Translations under genes and position numbers: made by a program
Notes under the pieces: model-generated
Seen by the model: only the letters and a program-made list of their open reading frames with translations
Told to the model about the DNA's origin: nothing
The model's database searches: none
Origin: Limisphaerales bacterium
Lineage (GTDB): Bacteria; Verrucomicrobiota; Verrucomicrobiae; Limisphaerales; UBA11358
Assembly (NCBI GenBank): GCA_003152145.1
Contig: PLZL01000280.1
Span: 1 to 9,534, forward strand
Direction: 5' to 3'
Length of the DNA stretch: 9,534 nucleotides
In this document: piece after piece, positions 6,188-9,534 of the stretch
Layout: every line of letters starts with the position of its first letter
Position numbering within the stretch: position 1 is the first letter of the stretch

Positions 6188-6907
6188 TCAAATTGGAGCA
6201 AATTTTCTGGGAACGGTTGTTTTCTCCAGACTTTGCCTCAAAATCTTTTTGGCTTCTTCTTTTGAAATAAACTTTGATTTTTTCATAGATCCCAAAGTCT
6301 GAAAAATCAAGTCTCCAAGTATTGCGTAATAAGCCGACAATGTGTGCGGGGCTACGGAATATTTCGTGAAGCCGTCGTAAACCATCTTGTCGTCCCCGCC
6401 GAGACTGTAACCCTTCAACAAGGCCCGGTAAGTCCGATGAGTAAATTTTGAAAGTTCTCGTTGTCTTTGTCTTTTTTCTTCGGCCTCTGCTTTTCTTCCA
6501 GATTTTTCCAGCCGCTCTCGGATTGATTTGTGGCTAATCACTTCGTTGTCGAACCATTTTTTAAGATCGCCTTGGCTTTGAGGGCTACTCGAAAGAAAAT
6601 ATTCGACCAATTGGCAGGATTCCCAAACATCACGGAATATCCGACCTACAAGTTCGTGTTTCTTCTTTTCCAGCAAGGACAGTGCTTCGCGTAAAGCATT
6701 TATTGTGTCATTGTGGAGCATCCAAGTTGCTTTTTGAAGGCTGCATGCGTCACGGTTAAAGTGTAGATTATGCTTGCCTAGAACTTTGCAAAGTCGTGAG
6801 AGAATTTTTTTAGCCTCGCGAACAAATTGCTCTTGAGCACCGTATTCGTAGGGATTGGAATACGCTTCTTCGGGGTCTCTGTTCCAAACGAAACTCGCCA
6901 TAGTCAT
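6188..6907 (-). CDS. Hypothetical helical protein, AT-rich relative to its neighbours
   Basis: I do not recognise this 239-residue protein. It looks soluble and mostly alpha-helical: no signal peptide or membrane segment, a long charged stretch at about 125-151 (RLEKSGRKAEAEEKRQRQRE), and a patterned helix ALREALSLLEKKKHELVGRIFRDVW at about 71-95. The layout loosely recalls DUF5677-like/HEPN-type helical proteins, and an R-x6-H string (R150 to H157) would fit a HEPN motif, but this is weak. It begins 9 bases after the mutS stop on the same strand, so it may be co-transcribed. ATG 6907 is the first start; a second in-frame ATG at 6901 has GGA about 6 bases upstream and may be the real one. Base composition and codon use are visibly more AT-rich than in mutS and the GH42 gene, consistent with recent acquisition. 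Confidence 0.7.
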   Translation of the reverse strand: MTMASFVWNRDPEEAYSNPYEYGAQEQFVREAKKILSRLCKVLGKHNLHFNRDACSLQKATWMLHNDTINALREALSLLEKKKHELVGRIFRDVWESCQLVEYFLSSSPQSQGDLKKWFDNEVISHKSIRERLEKSGRKAEAEEKRQRQRELSKFTHRTYRALLKGYSLGGDDKMVYDGFTKYSVAPHTLSAYYAILGDLIFQTLGSMKKSKFISKEEAKKILRQSLEKTTVPRKFAPI

Positions 6908-6916
6908 TCCATAATT

Positions 6917-9534
6917 TTACCCAAACAAATCCATCTGCGGCGGCGGGGCGAGCGTTTTCAATTTGTCGCGGTCTTGATCGCGGCGCGCAGATTGACGCAC
7001 GTTGCCTTCGGGCGTGAGTTCGGATTCTTCGAGGTTGCCAAGAATCTGTTTCGCGCGTTCCAAAACTTCCTTCGGCACGCCCGCCAGCCGCGCGACCTGG
7101 ATGCCGTAGCTCTTGTCCGTGCCGCCCTCGACAATTTTTCGGAGAAAGACAATCTGGTCATGCCACTCGCGCACGGCGACGTTGAAATTTTTCAATCGCG
7201 GCAGCCGCGCCGAAAGTTCCGTCAGCTCGTGGTAATGCGTAGCGAACAACGTTTTTGCGCCGACTTGATTGTGCAGATGCTCGACAATGGACCACGCGAG
7301 CGAAAGGCCGTCGAACGTGCTGGTGCCGCGACCGATTTCGTCCAGCACGATGAGGCTGCGCGGCGTGGCGTTGTTCAAAATGTTCGCCGTCTCGGTCATC
7401 TCCACCATGAACGTGCTTTGCCCGCGCGACAAATCATCGCTCGCACCGATGCGCGTGAAAATACGGTCCGCGAGATCAATCCGCGCTTCCGCCGCCGGCA
7501 CAAAACTACCGGTGTGCGCGAGCAGGGTCAGCAGCGCGACCTGCCGGATGTAAGTGGATTTGCCCGCCATGTTCGGCCCGGTGATGAGGGCGATTTGCGC
7601 AAATTTTTCTCCCTCGCCCCGCCCGGCGGGGAGAGGGTGGCCGGAGGCCGGGTGAGGGGATTTGATTTGCGCCACCTCACCCCAGCCCTCTCCCCCCCTC
7701 TGCGGCGGAGAGGGAGAAGAAAATCCGCAGCTCGCCAATCCCGTGTCATTCGGCACGAAGCGTTCCTCAACGAGTTGCTGTTCCAAGACCGGATGCCGCC
7801 CGTCACGAATTTGAATGACACCTTCGTCGCCGACTTGCGGACGAATGTAATTATGCAAGCGCGCGGTTTCGGCAAATGACCCAAGCACGTCCAGTTGCGC
7901 CAGAGCGGAGGCGGTCTGCTGGATTTTTGGCAGTTGCCCCAGCACTTCCTCGCGCACGCGCTGGAACAATTCGTATTCCAATTTCACGCTGCGCTCCTCC
8001 GCGCCAAGGATTTTGCCTTCCATTTCCTTCAACTCCGGCGTGATGAAACGCTCGCCGTTGGCGACGGTCTGCTTGCGGATGTAATGCTGCGGGACCTTGT
8101 CGAGGTTCGATTTGGTGACTTCGATGTAGTAGCCGAAAACGGAATTGAACCGGACTTTCAGCGACGAAATGCCGGTGCGCGTGATTTCATCCGCCTGCAA
8201 TTTGGCAATCCAATCCTTGCCGCCGCGCTGGGCGGTGCGAAGTTCGTCGAGCGCGGCGTCAAAACCGTCGCGAATCATGCCGCCTTCCTTGATGGGCAGC
8301 GGCGGCTCGTCCACGATGGCGCGGGAAATCAATTCAACGAGGTCGGGCGATTCGGAAATTTGCGCAGCGAGGTTTTCCAGTAGGACAGGCGTCACGCCTG
8401 TCTCATTATTTTCTGAATCTTCCAACTTCGGGAGATTTTTTTCCGAATTTGGAGACAGGCGCGACGCCTGTCCTACGGTGGCAAGTGTTTGTTTCAATGC
8501 GGGAACCTGCTCCAGCGCTACTCGCAGTGCGACAAGGTCACGCGCATTGCCGCTGCCGGAACTCAATCGGCCCAGCGTGCGTTCGAGATCACGCACATTG
8601 GCAAGCTGCTGGCGAAAGGCGTCGAGGCCGAAGGAATTTTCGATGAACATTTGAACTGCGACCTGACGCCGGCGGATCGGCTCGACGGCCGCAAGCGGCT
8701 GCGAAAGCCATTGGCGCAACAGCCGCGCGCCCATCGGTGTGGCGGTGCGGTTCAACACGCCATAAAGCGAGGCGTTGCGCGGCGCGTCATGGTGCAGCGG
8801 CTCGAGAATCTCCAGATGCCGCAGCGTCGTGTAATCGAGCGTGAGAAAATCGCTGCGCTGGTAAAACGAAATTCGCGTGAGGTGCTTCACGTCGCGGCGC
8901 AGATTTTGCGTGAGGTAATGCAGTGCGCCGCCCGCCGCGCCGATAGCCGCATTTTTTTCCTTCAATCCAAAACCATCGAGCGACGCGACCTTGAAATGCT
9001 CGCGCACGGTAAACACGGCGGTTTCCGGCGCGAATGTCCAATCGTCGTAGCCGTTCAAGATTTTGAATGAATTACGCAGCAAATCGTGCAGCGAAGCGGC
9101 CTCGGTCGGAAAAATAATTTCCGCCGGGCGCAGGCGTTCGAGTTCGGTCAGGAGCGCGGAATCGTTTTCCAGTTCGGTCGTCAGGAAATCGCCGGTGGTC
9201 AAATCCACGATCGCGAGGCCGAAGATTTTTCCGCGTGGACAGACGGCGGCCAGAAAATTATTCCGCTCCGCGACAAGCATCCGCTCATCAAAATGCGTGC
9301 CGGGCGAGAGGATTTGGGTGACCTCGCGTTTGACGAGTTTGCCGGGCCGGGCGTCTTCGAGCTGGTCGCAGATGGCGACTTTTCGTCCGGCCTTGAGCAG
9401 CCGGCCGATGTAGGCATTCGACGCATGATGCGGCAGGCCGCACATCGGCACGCCGTTGCGCGCTGTGAGCGCGAGGTTCAGCAATTGCGCGCCGGTTTGC
9501 GCGTCTTCAAAAAACATCTCATAAAAATCGCCGA
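6917..9534 (-). CDS. mutS: DNA mismatch repair ATPase MutS (N-terminus beyond window) carrying two palindromic inserts
   Basis: MutS binds mismatches and signals repair through its ABC-type ATPase. The frame stays open upstream of Met 9517 and reads GDFYE to the edge, so about 35-40 N-terminal residues are missing and FYE is the Phe-X-Glu mismatch-contact motif. Numbering from Met 9517: connector region to about 240; core/lever with YYIEVTKSNLDKVP at about 465-480; Walker A GPNMAGKST from 647; DEIGRGTST (Walker B and D-loop); FATHYHEL switch His; and the C-terminal tail ending QMDLFG, a beta-clamp-type motif. Two in-frame additions set it apart: about 34 residues from REP pair C after LKQTLATV (about 347-380), and about 40 residues (about 600-638) between VPNDTG and IALITGPN, right before the nucleotide-binding strand. 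Both lie where MutS lengths vary or loops are likely. All catalytic motifs are intact. Stop is TAA 6919-6917. Confidence 0.95.
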   Translation of the reverse strand, partial: GDFYEMFFEDAQTGAQLLNLALTARNGVPMCGLPHHASNAYIGRLLKAGRKVAICDQLEDARPGKLVKREVTQILSPGTHFDERMLVAERNNFLAAVCPRGKIFGLAIVDLTTGDFLTTELENDSALLTELERLRPAEIIFPTEAASLHDLLRNSFKILNGYDDWTFAPETAVFTVREHFKVASLDGFGLKEKNAAIGAAGGALHYLTQNLRRDVKHLTRISFYQRSDFLTLDYTTLRHLEILEPLHHDAPRNASLYGVLNRTATPMGARLLRQWLSQPLAAVEPIRRRQVAVQMFIENSFGLDAFRQQLANVRDLERTLGRLSSGSGNARDLVALRVALEQVPALKQTLATVGQASRLSPNSEKNLPKLEDSENNETGVTPVLLENLAAQISESPDLVELISRAIVDEPPLPIKEGGMIRDGFDAALDELRTAQRGGKDWIAKLQADEITRTGISSLKVRFNSVFGYYIEVTKSNLDKVPQHYIRKQTVANGERFITPELKEMEGKILGAEERSVKLEYELFQRVREEVLGQLPKIQQTASALAQLDVLGSFAETARLHNYIRPQVGDEGVIQIRDGRHPVLEQQLVEERFVPNDTGLASCGFSSPSPPQRGGEGWGEVAQIKSPHPASGHPLPAGRGEGEKFAQIALITGPNMAGKSTYIRQVALLTLLAHTGSFVPAAEARIDLADRIFTRIGASDDLSRGQSTFMVEMTETANILNNATPRSLIVLDEIGRGTSTFDGLSLAWSIVEHLHNQVGAKTLFATHYHELTELSARLPRLKNFNVAVREWHDQIVFLRKIVEGGTDKSYGIQVARLAGVPKEVLERAKQILGNLEESELTPEGNVRQSARRDQDRDKLKTLAPPPQMDLFG
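7605..7723. repeat. GC-rich palindromic element D (second repeat family) inside mutS
   Basis: The element is two inverted, related arms. Arm 1 has a strong hairpin at 7611-7637 (CCCTC-g-CCCCGCC with its complement, one mismatch) followed by GGCC/GGCC and GTGAGGGG. Arm 2 (about 7675-7718) begins CCTCACCCC and has CCCTCT/AGAGGG at 7696-7701 and 7709-7714. It is a member of the CCCTCaCCCC...GAGAGGG type of dispersed repeat and is unrelated to the REP pairs. On the minus strand it adds SPSPPQRGGEGWGE and SPHPASGHPLPAGRGEG to MutS. A 9-base direct repeat GATTTGCGC (7592-7600 and 7664-7672) flanks arm 1. Confidence 0.8.
8380..8478. repeat. REP pair (REPIN-like) C inside mutS
   Basis: Arms at 8380-8404 and 8452-8478 match those flanking the RAYT cassette: GTAG followed by the GACAGGC/GCCTGTC hairpin, in inverted orientation around a 47-base spacer. 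Read on the minus strand it encodes GQASRLS, a linker (PNSEKNLPKLEDSENN), then ETGVTPVL, in frame with mutS. The bases before the first arm (GCCACC) are also the same as at pair A, so both give LATVGQASRLS. Confidence 0.88.

Noticed and set aside
7605..7723. A CRISPR-like or tandem repeat array
   Set aside because: There are only two arms, inverted relative to each other, with no regular repeat-spacer pattern.
6827..7879. A plus-strand open frame (350 codons) antisense to mutS
   Set aside because: It spans both the hypothetical gene and mutS, is Arg-rich with no domain, and mutS has clear ATPase motifs on the other strand.
8380..8478. REP hairpins as transcription terminators
   Set aside because: They lie inside open coding sequence, are not followed by a T-run at a gene end, and occur in inverted pairs.

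Overview
The window is GC-rich, tightly packed bacterial chromosome that most resembles Verrucomicrobiota (inference). The clues are a DUF4190 membrane protein fused to a pseudopilin-like tail, a secreted GH42 beta-galactosidase, genes with weak or absent Shine-Dalgarno signals, and two families of palindromic repeats lying inside coding sequence. There are six protein genes, plus one probable very small gene. No rRNA, tRNA or CRISPR was seen.

Layout. A minus-strand pair occupies 1-3241: a glucose-6-phosphate 1-epimerase-like gene (yeaD, 3241-2336) runs into a DinG/XPD-type helicase gene (2339 leftward past the window edge) through a 4-base ATGA overlap. A 132-base divergent spacer follows, then the plus-strand DUF4190/pseudopilin-like gene (3374-3916), a 35-codon minus-strand ORF (4026-3919), and the plus-strand GH42 gene (4052-6142). 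The right third is minus strand: mutS (from beyond 9534 to 6917), followed 9 bases later by an AT-richer gene of unknown function (6907-6188).

The standout feature is in the helicase gene. Its reading frame runs normally from Walker A through DEAH to the TSATL motif. It then enters, without a stop or frame change, a REP palindrome pair (946-873), a complete RAYT-type (REP-associated tyrosine transposase, IS200-like HUH/Y1) domain with HVH and catalytic-Tyr motifs, and a second REP pair (211-139). It then resumes recognisable helicase sequence. So a transposase flanked by its probable target palindromes sits in frame inside a repair helicase gene. The REP arms carry the 5' GTAG tetranucleotide known from RAYT/REP systems.

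The same REP pair occurs a third time inside mutS (8478-8380), in the same translated phase. A second, unrelated GC-rich palindromic element sits inside mutS just before the Walker A loop. Both behave like stop-free, protein-coding palindromic inserts placed in loops of DNA-repair proteins. The mutS tail ends in a beta-clamp-type motif (QMDLF), and the 35-codon ORF encodes a very similar stretch ending QMDLL.
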